8,568 nucleotides of DNA from an uncultured Collinsella sp. (GTDB taxonomy: Bacteria > Actinomycetota > Coriobacteriia > Coriobacteriales > Coriobacteriaceae). The DNA lies in contig CABUUB010000071.1 of assembly GCA_902494625.1 (NCBI GenBank), positions 1 to 8,568 on the forward strand. Reading direction: 5' to 3'. The notes under the pieces are model-generated. The model saw only the letters and a list, made by a program, of their open reading frames with translations, was not told where the DNA came from and did not search any database. Numbering within the stretch: the first letter of the stretch is position 1; each line of letters starts with the position of its first letter. The translations under genes were made by a program, and so were the position numbers. Of this stretch, positions 1 to 5,651 are shown one piece after another.

Positions 1-81
1 AAAGGCTGCAGCGAGAACGAGCGTACAAATCCATACGGCCTTGTCTCTTAGGATTAGTTTGAGAAGAAGTCGACAGTACAT
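1..81 (-). CDS. N-terminus of a third permease-like membrane protein (partial, runs off the left edge)
   Basis: The reverse strand has ATG at 81-79, preceded by AGGTG seven bases upstream, and stays open for all 27 codons to the window edge. The peptide starts MYCRLLLKLILRDKAVW and continues into a hydrophobic stretch (ICTLVLAAAF). A short basic amphipathic head followed at once by a first membrane helix is also how the two permeases upstream begin (MNMLKISKAIF..., MGKLLLRSP...). It is read in the same direction, 154 bases after the ABC ATPase stop. I infer a further membrane subunit of the same ABC system, or the start of a second copy of the cassette. Only the first helix is visible, so the family cannot be proved here. 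Confidence 0.5.
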   Translation of the reverse strand, partial: MYCRLLLKLILRDKAVWICTLVLAAAF

Positions 82-100
82 TTGGAAGCACCTACGTTCC

Positions 101-232
101 TCAAAGAATTGTTCGATTAAAAGTAACAGACCGAATGAAGATGCGTGCGACGGTGGCGAGGCGAATGGCTGAGCGGTATCGATACGCGGGTTCAACGGCA
201 TCACATTGGCCACATAGATTTTTAACTTGCAT
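101..232 (-). CDS. possible 43-residue small protein between the ATPase and the next permease
   Basis: An ATG at 232-230 lies two bases after the ATPase stop codon (TAG, 237-235). The frame is open to TGA at 103-101, 19 bases before the next permease start. The peptide begins MQVKNLCGQCDAVEP, has a CxxC pair, and continues as a basic, partly amphipathic stretch ending FNRTIL. The upstream GGGCGGG is a poor ribosome binding site. The tight fit between two genes argues for a real coupled small ORF, but the length is short enough for chance and I recognise no family. If it is not a gene, bases 82-234 are simply the spacer in front of the third permease, with no convincing promoter. Confidence 0.2.
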   Translation of the reverse strand: MQVKNLCGQCDAVEPAYRYRSAIRLATVARIFIRSVTFNRTIL

Positions 233-234
233 TT

Positions 235-975
235 CTACCCGCCCTTTTCGTAGAGTCGCCGATACGTGCTTAGCGCACCCTCGGCGCGTCCGGCAGGCTT
301 TGCGAAATGGGATCCAGGAGACTTCGGCGCAGCATCATCTTGCGGAATGCTTCTAATGAGCCTCCCATCCTTCAAAAACAGAATCTCATCGCACAGCCTA
401 TCGACCGAATCCAAGATGTGGGATGACATGATGATGCACGTACCAGAATCGGCCAGCTTCCTGAGAATCTCGGAATGCAAGTCCACCCTGCTGGGGTCGA
501 GCGCGTTCATGGGCTCATCTAATAGAAGGTACCGCGCGCCCGTCGCATACGCAATCGCCAGGGTAAGCTGCTGCTTCATGCCCTGGCTCAGAGTGCGGAT
601 CCTCATCTTCGCGAACTCGCCTATCTGCGTTTGTTCCACTATCTCTTCGATATCGCGAGCATGCGGCCACATATCGCAAACCATCTTGAGGTGATCTTCC
701 GCACGCAATCCGGGATACAGCAGCGTCCCCTCACCAGGTGCATAGAAGATCATAGAACGGACCTCTCTCGCACCCGTACCCTGCACCTCATCCAGAACGA
801 TGCTCCCGTCCACGCGAGGACCCGGCAAACCTGCCATCGCACGCAGCAACGTCGTCTTTCCATGCCCGTTCGGAGCGACGAGACCGTAGACCGTACCCGG
901 GGCAAACTCAGCGTTCACCGAATCTACGAGCACCTTCTTTCCATAAGAGATCGTCAGCGTTTGAAGGTCAATCAT
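235..975 (-). CDS. ABC transporter ATP-binding protein (CcmA/NatA-like class)
   Basis: Cytoplasmic ATPase that would energise the neighbouring permeases, probably for export of or protection against a peptide. Numbered from the ATG at 975: Walker A at 34-41 (APNGHGKT, first Gly replaced by Ala), signature LSQGM at 129-133 in place of LSGGQ, Walker B LLLDEP at 150-155, D-loop NALD at 157-160 and switch His186 in SSH. The Q-loop segment reads YAPGEG with no Gln. At 246 residues it is a normal single-domain size. Start choice: AAAGGGG abuts the in-frame ATG at 984 but lies nine bases before the ATG at 975, so 975 is preferred. The 984 start would form an ATGA overlap with the preceding permease stop (983-981), so translational coupling is likely either way. 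The nucleotide-binding motifs look functional even though the partner permeases look broken. Confidence 0.9.
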   Translation of the reverse strand: MIDLQTLTISYGKKVLVDSVNAEFAPGTVYGLVAPNGHGKTTLLRAMAGLPGPRVDGSIVLDEVQGTGAREVRSMIFYAPGEGTLLYPGLRAEDHLKMVCDMWPHARDIEEIVEQTQIGEFAKMRIRTLSQGMKQQLTLAIAYATGARYLLLDEPMNALDPSRVDLHSEILRKLADSGTCIIMSSHILDSVDRLCDEILFLKDGRLIRSIPQDDAAPKSPGSHFAKPAGRAEGALSTYRRLYEKGG

Positions 976-980
976 CGAGA

Positions 981-2096
981 TCATCCCCTTTCGATCTTTG
1001 GAACACTCAGGCGCACCATCAACGGAGATACGGCGCTCAAGACCACCAGCAGAGCGCCCGATGCGCCGACGACCTCTCCAAAAGGCATCGCGTTCGTCCC
1101 TCGCCCAAGGAACCCAATCGTCCCCACCTGGGAAGCGGGATCAAACGAGGCGAATGGAGCCAGCAGCGCGACGCCCATGCCCACGCTTTCAACATGAGCG
1201 CTCAACGAACCCAACACCAAGAGAACCGCGCAAACCATTCCGGTGACAACGGGGTTGCGGCTAATCGCTGCTGTCAACGCAGCAACGACGGAAATCACGC
1301 CGTATGCCATGACCAGCAACGGAATACTGCACAACACCGCCTCCCCCACCATGGACGTTGTCGAAGCTCCCGCCCGAATGAGAGCGACGGGATACTCCGA
1401 TCCACCCGCACCGTTCTTAATCACGGACACAACGACAGCGGGAACCATCGACACCAAAAGCAGCACCAAGCCAAGCAGGAGAGCCAGCGCAACAGCCGTC
1501 AGAAAACGCACATGCGCTGTTGCGGGGATCTGGAGAACCAGAAGGGAACGACACTGCAGGTGGGTACACGCGAGCGATGTGACAACCACGGGCAACAGCA
1601 AAAATAAGGAGGGAAGCGCTGCCTGGAGATACGAAAGGAGGATTAATGGGGGCATCTTCGTACTTAACTCGTAAACCTTGGGGTCCGGCAAGCTCGCGAT
1701 CGACTCAAGCAGAAGGGCGCGCGCCTCCGCACGAGAAGGAGTCTCCGGCTCGATTCCGATCGATTGCAGGAGAGTCGCATCTGCCGCGCCCAGCTCACCT
1801 CGAGCGCGCTCGTACGTCGCAAGGCTTCGAAACCCCTCCGCAGGCATAGGCGCGTACACGAAACCCGAAAGAGCATCCCGCATGTCTTCCAGGGCCGCTT
1901 TGCCCTCGACGTCCATATTCGCAGCGTTCTACTCTAGATACCGATCTATTGAACGGAGCTCCCCATCCCTATACCGAACAGCGGAAACGTTATCAGCGTC
2001 AGGAAACATCTCGACCAGAGCCGGGGCCAGCATCGTCGTCGACATTGCAATCGCGCATACGGCGAGGGTAGGAGAACGCAGGAGCAGTTTCCCCAT
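981..2096 (-). pseudogene. second ABC-type permease, interrupted by an in-frame TAG
   Basis: Read from ATG 2096 (weak ribosome site TAAGAA), the frame gives MGKLLLRSPTLAV plus one membrane helix and 55 codons. It then hits TAG at 1931-1929 and continues in the same frame to TGA at 983-981, where it overlaps the ATPase start. After the stop come an extracytoplasmic helical segment and about five to six hydrophobic segments. Paralogy with the permease upstream is visible: KNGAGGSEYPV matches KNGPGSPFYPI, RNPVVTGMVCA matches NNPTLGIVFVCA, and LLAPFASF matches LLNPLTYA. Full readthrough would give about 371 residues. The downstream piece alone (ATG 1916, 311 residues) has no ribosome binding site at a usable distance and lacks the first helix. 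I read it as a decayed permease gene. A sequencing error or suppressed stop is the alternative. Confidence 0.65.
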
Positions 2097-3203
2097 CGTT
2101 CTTACGTATGCAACGGCGGAGGCACAAGCGCTCGAACGAGTTGCCGTTCTCGATGCAGTGAAGGAACCTCTCTCAAGACAAATCGGGGATATCGGGCACG
2201 CGCAGCCGCTCTTTCCAGCAACGCAAAGCAGGCTAATTGCCAGCACCTCGATCCCGATTGCGCATACGAGGGCAATCGCGCCACGCTCGAAGCAAAGTCC
2301 AGGCAGATTCACTATCTGCGTTGTCGGGTACGGGCTATAGGCGCCGACGGTCAACTCAGTGTTCGCATACGTAAGGGGATTCAACAGGGCGAACTCACGT
2401 AAAGCGATGGATCTTCCGTAATACCCGGGAACCATCGTCACCCCCATCAGGGCACATACGAACACGATTCCAAGCGTAGGGTTATTGGCAATCTTCACGG
2501 CAAGGTGAACGACAAGCGAGATGAACGCTGCCACCAAGAATTGCAAGATGGCCGTCTGCGCGAACACCAGCCAAGCCGGTTTGATAACCGGAGTCGCATA
2601 TTGAATGTAGCCTATCGGATAGAACGGCGAGCCCGGGCCATTCTTCACAAGCGCGGCGATTATCCCTGGAAGATTGATGGCGAGGACGGCAAGCATTGCA
2701 AAAACACTCGCCCATACGCTCGATGCAACAAGTCTACCCAGCTCGCCCATCGGTGCCTGGATGATGAGCTTTTCACGTTTGTTAAGACGCGCGGCAAGGA
2801 ACGAGACGGCAACGGCCGTTGCGACCCATAGCAAGTACTCCTTCGATCCGTCATAATAGGTGTACTCTCCATCCGATATCTGCAGAAACGGAAGTAGGGG
2901 AGAGAGCGGTGCCAAGATAAGACGTCCCGCGGCAAGAGGGTACAGAAGCGCGGGCATGCTTGATGAAGAGGTATAGACACCGTCCTCCCCCGCATTCACA
3001 AGCGCATCCGCATAGGATGCTGACAATTCCTGCTCAACACGGGTTATTCCCGACTCGAGGTATTCGACCCGTCCGTCGATGCCAGCCGCGCTCCTGAAGA
3101 CGGGCAGAGCACAAAGAACCATCAACGCAACAACGACAACACAGAGCGACCTGGAGGAGAGAAGCGACCTAAAGATCGCCTTCGAGATTTTGAGCATATT
3201 CAT
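1929..3203 (-). CDS. first ABC-type seven-helix membrane protein (bacteriocin-associated type), probably frameshifted at its C-terminus
   Basis: An integral membrane protein with a first helix at about residues 19-36, an extracytoplasmic helical domain to about residue 85, and further hydrophobic segments near 85-107, 123-139, 160-185, 211-236, 242-259 and 307-329. The ATG at 3203 is chosen because AAGG lies six bases upstream. An in-frame ATG at 3269 abuts the previous stop codon but would place a strong hairpin inside the gene. The frame runs to TAG at 1931-1929, but after the last helix it becomes a Cys/Ser/Arg-rich stretch unlike a membrane protein and then enters the start of the second permease. 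The -1 frame instead gives KERLRVPDIPDLS and TGA at 2175-2173, closely resembling the second permease's end, RLSVPKIERG. The native gene was therefore probably 2173-3203, about 343 residues. A peptide transporter or immunity role is inferred from context. Confidence 0.65.
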   Translation of the reverse strand: MNMLKISKAIFRSLLSSRSLCVVVVALMVLCALPVFRSAAGIDGRVEYLESGITRVEQELSASYADALVNAGEDGVYTSSSSMPALLYPLAAGRLILAPLSPLLPFLQISDGEYTYYDGSKEYLLWVATAVAVSFLAARLNKREKLIIQAPMGELGRLVASSVWASVFAMLAVLAINLPGIIAALVKNGPGSPFYPIGYIQYATPVIKPAWLVFAQTAILQFLVAAFISLVVHLAVKIANNPTLGIVFVCALMGVTMVPGYYGRSIALREFALLNPLTYANTELTVGAYSPYPTTQIVNLPGLCFERGAIALVCAIGIEVLAISLLCVAGKSGCACPISPICLERGSFTASRTATRSSACASAVAYVRTMGKLLLRSPTLAVCAIAMSTTMLAPALVEMFPDADNVSAVRYRDGELRSIDRYLE

Positions 3204-3233
3204 CGCCAACCTTAACCTCATCCAGTCGGAACA

Positions 3234-3262
3234 GAGGGGCCGAACAAAATGCTCGGCCCTTC
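3234..3262 (-). terminator. strong hairpin between the secreted-protein gene and the permease operon (attenuator-like, no T-run)
   Basis: The core is a nine-pair stem, GGGCCGAAC (3237-3245) and GCTCGGCCC (3251-3259), with an AAAAT loop on the plus strand and one G-U pair. It can be extended outward by about three more pairs. It starts eight bases beyond the stop of the upstream gene on the transcribed strand and ends 31 bases before the permease start. There is no U-tract afterwards, so partial termination or protection of the upstream message is more likely than full termination. That would give more small secreted protein than transporter, as is common for bacteriocin operons. Confidence 0.45.
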
Positions 3263-3269
3263 CTCGCAT

Positions 3270-3635
3270 CTAGTAGGTGCTATAGACAAATTGCCATTTA
3301 TCAGTTGTGCCAAGAACACCACAGGAGCACATTGCAGCGAGGCGGGATTCCCTATGATGCGCGGATCGGCGATAGCCATTTCGGTAGGAGATCGTCTTGT
3401 AAGAGATGTTGAACATCGAGATGCTGTGCCCGCTTACGCCGCGAGGACAGCTGTAGCTCCAGTAGGTATCGACGACGTCGTCCGTATACCCGAGGGGCTC
3501 AACGAGGGCACACTGGCTGCTCTCCTGGGAAGGAGGCATCGGGGTATCCGCAAAAGCGGGGGCTCCCGGCAGCAACAGACAAAGAGCGAGGCCGAGGAAA
3601 ACCAAGAGCTTACACGACTTAACAGTACTGAACAT
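3270..3635 (-). CDS. small secreted Cys-containing protein, candidate lactococcin 972-like bacteriocin precursor
   Basis: A 121-residue precursor starting at ATG 3635, chosen because GGAGAGG sits just upstream; a TTG at 3647 is in frame but lies inside that site. The N-terminus is a clear Sec signal peptide: basic MFSTVKSCK, hydrophobic core LLVFLGLALCLLL, and AFA before Asp30. The mature part is about 92 residues and rich in Tyr, Ser and His, with four Cys (42, 63, 103, 105). It contains TYWSY, ISYRNGYRRSAHH and an aromatic end FVYSTY. Lactococcin 972 family members typically have a GxW-YG motif, a Tyr/His/Ser-rich centre and an aromatic C-terminus, and sit next to a multi-helix membrane protein and an ABC ATPase, as here. 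The resemblance is weak and was judged by eye; the Cys residues are unusual for the prototype. Other possibilities are an unrelated secreted peptide or the cognate immunity lipoprotein, though no lipobox is present. Confidence 0.6.
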   Translation of the reverse strand: MFSTVKSCKLLVFLGLALCLLLPGAPAFADTPMPPSQESSQCALVEPLGYTDDVVDTYWSYSCPRGVSGHSISMFNISYKTISYRNGYRRSAHHRESRLAAMCSCGVLGTTDKWQFVYSTY

Positions 3636-3638
3636 AAT

Positions 3639-3655
3639 CCTCTCCAATTTAGAGG
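3639..3655 (-). promoter_or_regulatory. small hairpin that would cover the ribosome binding site of the secreted protein
   Basis: On the minus strand CCTCT (3655-3651) and AGAGG (3643-3639) can pair across a seven-base loop. The second arm is part of the GGAGAGG ribosome site of the gene starting at 3635. Only five pairs, so the effect would be modest. It could give translational control, or it may be chance. Confidence 0.25.
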
Positions 3656-3666
3656 GGTTTCGGTTG

Positions 3667-3676
3667 CAGCATGCTG
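3667..3676. repeat. 10-bp perfect palindrome CAGCATGCTG
   Basis: A perfect ten-base palindrome in the divergent intergenic region, 32 bases upstream of the secreted-protein start. It overlaps the best available, though weak, -10 position (CAGCAT) paired with a TTGACT box at 3699-3694 on the minus strand. A binding site for a dimeric regulator is possible. Confidence 0.3.
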
Positions 3677-3683
3677 TGATTAC

Positions 3684-3712
3684 TTGCCGGCAAAGTCAAT
3701 TTAACATAAACT
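3684..3712 (+). promoter_or_regulatory. candidate promoter of the DUF2975-regulator pair
   Basis: TTGCCG at 3684-3689 and TAAACT at 3707-3712 are separated by 17 bases, each matching the housekeeping consensus at four of six positions. They sit about 45 bases upstream of an excellent ribosome site (GGAGG, 3747-3751). The -35 box lies in the palindrome TTGCCGGCAA (3684-3693) and the -10 box lies inside an inverted repeat, so repression at this promoter would be easy. Confidence 0.45.
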
Positions 3713-3718
3713 GTTAAA
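3700..3718. promoter_or_regulatory. inverted repeat TTTAACA-N5-TGTTAAA, candidate operator
   Basis: Perfect seven-base arms (3700-3706 and 3712-3718) flank TAAAC. The dyad covers the candidate -10 box of the plus-strand genes. The nearby Cro/C1-type regulator (4278-4529) is the obvious candidate to bind here as a dimer, giving autoregulation. It is also close enough to affect the divergent secreted-protein gene. The dyad is seen in the sequence; its function is inferred. Confidence 0.45.
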
Positions 3719-3755
3719 AAGTAACCTGAGTTTTTTAAATTCTTCGGAGGTTATT

Positions 3756-4268
3756 ATGAGTTCCGACAATCGCACTCCCCGGCTTCATTCCTTCCGCATC
3801 GCATGTGCGATAGCCTCTGCGACCCTTTGCGCCACCGCCATCGCACAAGTGGCGTTCTCCTTAAAGCCAGCAATCGAAGTGCTCGACAACCCTGTAATTG
3901 CAGACTCCCCCGCGTATCCAGCCCTTGCGATCTCGACATTGGTCCCTGCCGTCATCGGTATCGCTACGACCATCCTCAGCGCCGTTCTCGTGTGGACGAT
4001 CAAGAGCGGAGACCCCTTCAAGAAAGGGTCTGCGACATGCTTGAAGGTGCTCGGCATTCTCTTCGTTGTTCAAGCTGCCACCAGCCTCTACGCCGGCTCA
4101 CTCAAAACCTCCGTTTCGATGTTTGGCGGCGAGGGGGCCGTCGGCGCCCAAGAGATCGCTTCATCATTCGATTGGACCTCTCTGGTTCTCGGCATCGTCC
4201 TGTTCATGCTTTCCCAGCTCTTCTTGTACGCCCGAGAGCTGTACCTCGACTCCGACGAGATTGCGTAA
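3756..4268 (+). CDS. DUF2975-type four-helix membrane protein
   Basis: A 170-residue integral membrane protein with helices at about 13-35, 55-81, 95-113 and 140-159, and an acidic C-terminus (LDSDEIA). The start is fixed by GGAGG five bases before ATG 3756. A four-helix DUF2975 protein of this length followed closely by a small YozG-like HTH protein is a common Firmicutes/Actinobacteria pair, and that pairing supports the call more than any single motif. The two may form a membrane sensor and regulator unit; biochemical function is unknown. The stop is nine bases before the regulator start, so the two are probably co-transcribed from the promoter at 3684-3712. It is divergent from the secreted-protein cassette and could regulate it. 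Confidence 0.75.
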   Translation: MSSDNRTPRLHSFRIACAIASATLCATAIAQVAFSLKPAIEVLDNPVIADSPAYPALAISTLVPAVIGIATTILSAVLVWTIKSGDPFKKGSATCLKVLGILFVVQAATSLYAGSLKTSVSMFGGEGAVGAQEIASSFDWTSLVLGIVLFMLSQLFLYARELYLDSDEIA

Positions 4269-4277
4269 GGAAACGCC

Positions 4278-4529
4278 ATGCCCGTAATTGTTCGCCTCGA
4301 CAAGATCATGGCCGAGCGAAAGATTTCCTCGAACGAACTTGCCGAAAGGATTGGAACCACGCCCGTGAACCTGTCCCGTATTAAAAAAGGGCATATTCGC
4401 GGCATTCGCTTCAACACACTCGAGCAGCTATGCCTCGCCCTTCGTTGCCAACCCGGAGACCTTCTCGAAGTCATGAGCGAAGAGGATGCCCGAAAGGAGT
4501 TCGGACTCGATTGGTCCGCCGAGGATTAG
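4278..4529 (+). CDS. small Cro/C1-type HTH regulator (YozG-like)
   Basis: An 83-residue cytoplasmic DNA-binding protein that is essentially one helix-turn-helix domain. Residues 1-66 carry the usual pattern: VRLDKIMAERKIS, then NELAERIGTT, then NLSRIKKG, and finally LEQLCLALRCQPGDLLE. The ATG at 4278 follows AAGGA with six bases of spacing. It pairs with the preceding DUF2975 gene. The tail after residue 66 (MSEEDARKEFGLDWSAED) is longer than the minimal fold. The stop codon TAG at 4527-4529 is followed in the same frame by recombinase sequence, so the extreme C-terminus may have been created by the recombination that formed this junction. A likely target is the inverted repeat at 3700-3718. 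Confidence 0.85.
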   Translation: MPVIVRLDKIMAERKISSNELAERIGTTPVNLSRIKKGHIRGIRFNTLEQLCLALRCQPGDLLEVMSEEDARKEFGLDWSAED

Positions 4530-5255
4530 AGGGCGGTCGTACTCGCCCTGCACACGGGGATGCGAATCGGCGAGGTCTGCGGCCTTCGGTGGTGCGATGT
4601 GGATTTCGAGACGGGCCTGATCTCGATCAGACACTCGGTGGCGTACGCGAAGGGAATGGGTTCGTTCATCAAGGACACCAAGACCCATGACGCCAGGGGT
4701 ATCCCCATCGACCCGGTCGGCCTACTCCCCTTCCTGAAGGAGACCCACGAGATCGACTGCGGAAAGCTGCGCTTGCGCGGCCTTACCGGGGCGGTCGAGA
4801 TCGGGGACTGCTACATCCTGTCGGAGCCGGGCGCGACCTTCGCGACGACAAGCTATATCCGCAGGGCGTTCAAGACGTTCTCCGAGACCAACGGCCTCAT
4901 GGGCACCAACGACGAGCTGATCACGTTCCACGGCCTTCGCCACACGTTCGCAACGCAGTGGATCCGCCAAGGCGGCGATATCAAGGCGCTCCAATCGATC
5001 CTCGGCCACAAGGACGCCATGGCGACGCTCAACGTCTACGCCGACATCGAGCCCATCTCCAAAATCCATAACATGCTGCGCGCCACGCCGTGCCTTTGGC
5101 GCGAGCACCTCGGGCCGAGGGTCGATCCGGGTCCCATGTTCCAACAGAGGATCCAGGAGTCCATCGAGACGCTCCAGGCGTTCGGCTACGGCATCACCGA
5201 GCCGGACGACCGAAATATCGCCATACGCGACGTGAAGACGAACAGTTGGCTCTAG
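4530..5255 (+). pseudogene. tyrosine recombinase/integrase, catalytic domain only (5'-truncated)
   Basis: The frame from 4530 reads RAVVLALHTGMRIGEVCGLRW, the classic start of the phage-integrase catalytic domain, but there is no SAM-like or arm-binding N-terminal domain. The immediately preceding codon is the stop of the HTH gene in the same frame. Numbered from ATG 4560: first catalytic Arg2, Lys41 (KDTKTHD), His124 and Arg127 in HGLRHTFAT, His150 in LGHKD, and nucleophile Tyr160 in NVYAD. All key residues are thus kept, and a tail of about 70 residues follows. The ATG at 4560 has no properly spaced ribosome site and would omit the first helix of the domain. I read it as a remnant of an integrated element, disabled by a deletion or insertion whose right edge is about 4530. 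Confidence 0.8.
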
Positions 5256-5311
5256 CTCACCGAGTACGCGGCAGTGCTGGGCCCATCCCAACTGAGGTCA
5301 CGGTGGTCCGA

Positions 5312-5355
5312 TAGGGGCGCCGCCCGCGGCATGCGCCGCGGAGCGGTATCCCCTA
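5312..5355. repeat. nested GC-rich inverted repeat
   Basis: The inner stem is CCGCGGC (5324-5330) with GCCGCGG (5335-5341) around ATGC. The outer arms TAGGGG (5312-5317) and CCCCTA (5350-5355) also pair. There is no T-run after it. It lies 57 bases past the integrase stop and could end that transcript or be a recombination-related structure. Confidence 0.45.
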
Positions 5356-5407
5356 CCGAAGGGCGGGGATGCCCTCCGCTTCCAGTTCGGAATCAGCCGT
5401 CGGAGGC

Positions 5408-5455
5408 GTTCGGCTGACTGCGGGAACGGCCTGTCCGCTCAATGTGTTCGGCTGA
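5408..5455 (+). repeat. direct repeat GTTCGGCTGA, two copies 38 bases apart
   Basis: Identical ten-base copies are at 5408-5417 and 5446-5455. The first copy is also one arm of the CAGCCG/CGGCTG dyad starting at 5394. Its meaning is unknown; binding sites or remains of an att region are possible. Confidence 0.35.
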
Positions 5456-5581
5456 GATCGGAAATCAACCCAACACGAGCCGGACACGCGCCAGACGGCT
5501 CTTCCCCGTACGGCCTTCCCCCTTACGCTCATGTTGCAGGCATGTAACGCCGCAGCGAGCGCGCCTTTTTTGCGCCAGACA

Positions 5582-5604
5582 GGTACAATGATGAACACTG
5601 TACC
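5582..5604. promoter_or_regulatory. inverted repeat GGTACA-N11-TGTACC with an embedded -10-like TACAAT, upstream of the ACT gene
   Basis: Perfect six-base arms lie at 5582-5587 and 5599-5604. TACAAT (5584-5589) would be a good -10 box for the gene starting at 5652, but no acceptable -35 box is found 16-18 bases upstream. Promoter or operator status is therefore tentative. Confidence 0.35.
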
Positions 5605-5651
5605 GTAGCGGAGCGCCCCGCGCGCGCCGCAATCACGCGAAAGGGTTTCCC

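Larger units (their letters stand above)
5256..5651. other. non-coding junction, 396 bases, hairpin-rich
   Basis: No credible gene on either strand. It holds a GC-rich nested hairpin (5312-5355), a short hairpin AGGGC/GCCCT (5360-5375), a dyad CAGCCG/CGGCTG (5394-5416), a direct repeat (5408-5455) and an operator-like inverted repeat (5582-5604). It separates the integrase remnant from core genes, so an old attachment site could lie here, but no matching second copy is in the window. Confidence 0.5.

Noticed and set aside
2205..2225. programmed -1 frameshift site joining the permeases
   Set aside because: GGA-AAG allows slippage in only one site and no X-XXY-YYZ heptamer or clear downstream pseudoknot is seen; mutation is simpler.
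1678..2340. 220-residue plus-strand frame
   Set aside because: Antisense to the two permeases, Arg/Ser/Ala-rich with no domain; the permease reading is supported by helices and paralogy.
4722..5291. 189-residue minus-strand frame
   Set aside because: Antisense shadow of the integrase remnant with repetitive Leu/Asp/Arg composition.
5555..5576. terminator around the T-run at 5565-5570
   Set aside because: GCGCC on both sides of the T-run is a direct repeat, not an inverted one, so no stem forms.
5569..5589. TTGCGC and TACAAT as a complete promoter for the ACT gene
   Set aside because: The two boxes are about nine bases apart, far short of 16-18. Only the -10-like box is kept, as tentative.
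5353..5598. 81-residue minus-strand frame in the junction region
   Set aside because: GTG start inside the GGTACA/TGTACC dyad, no ribosome site, no domain and low-complexity residues; treated as non-coding.
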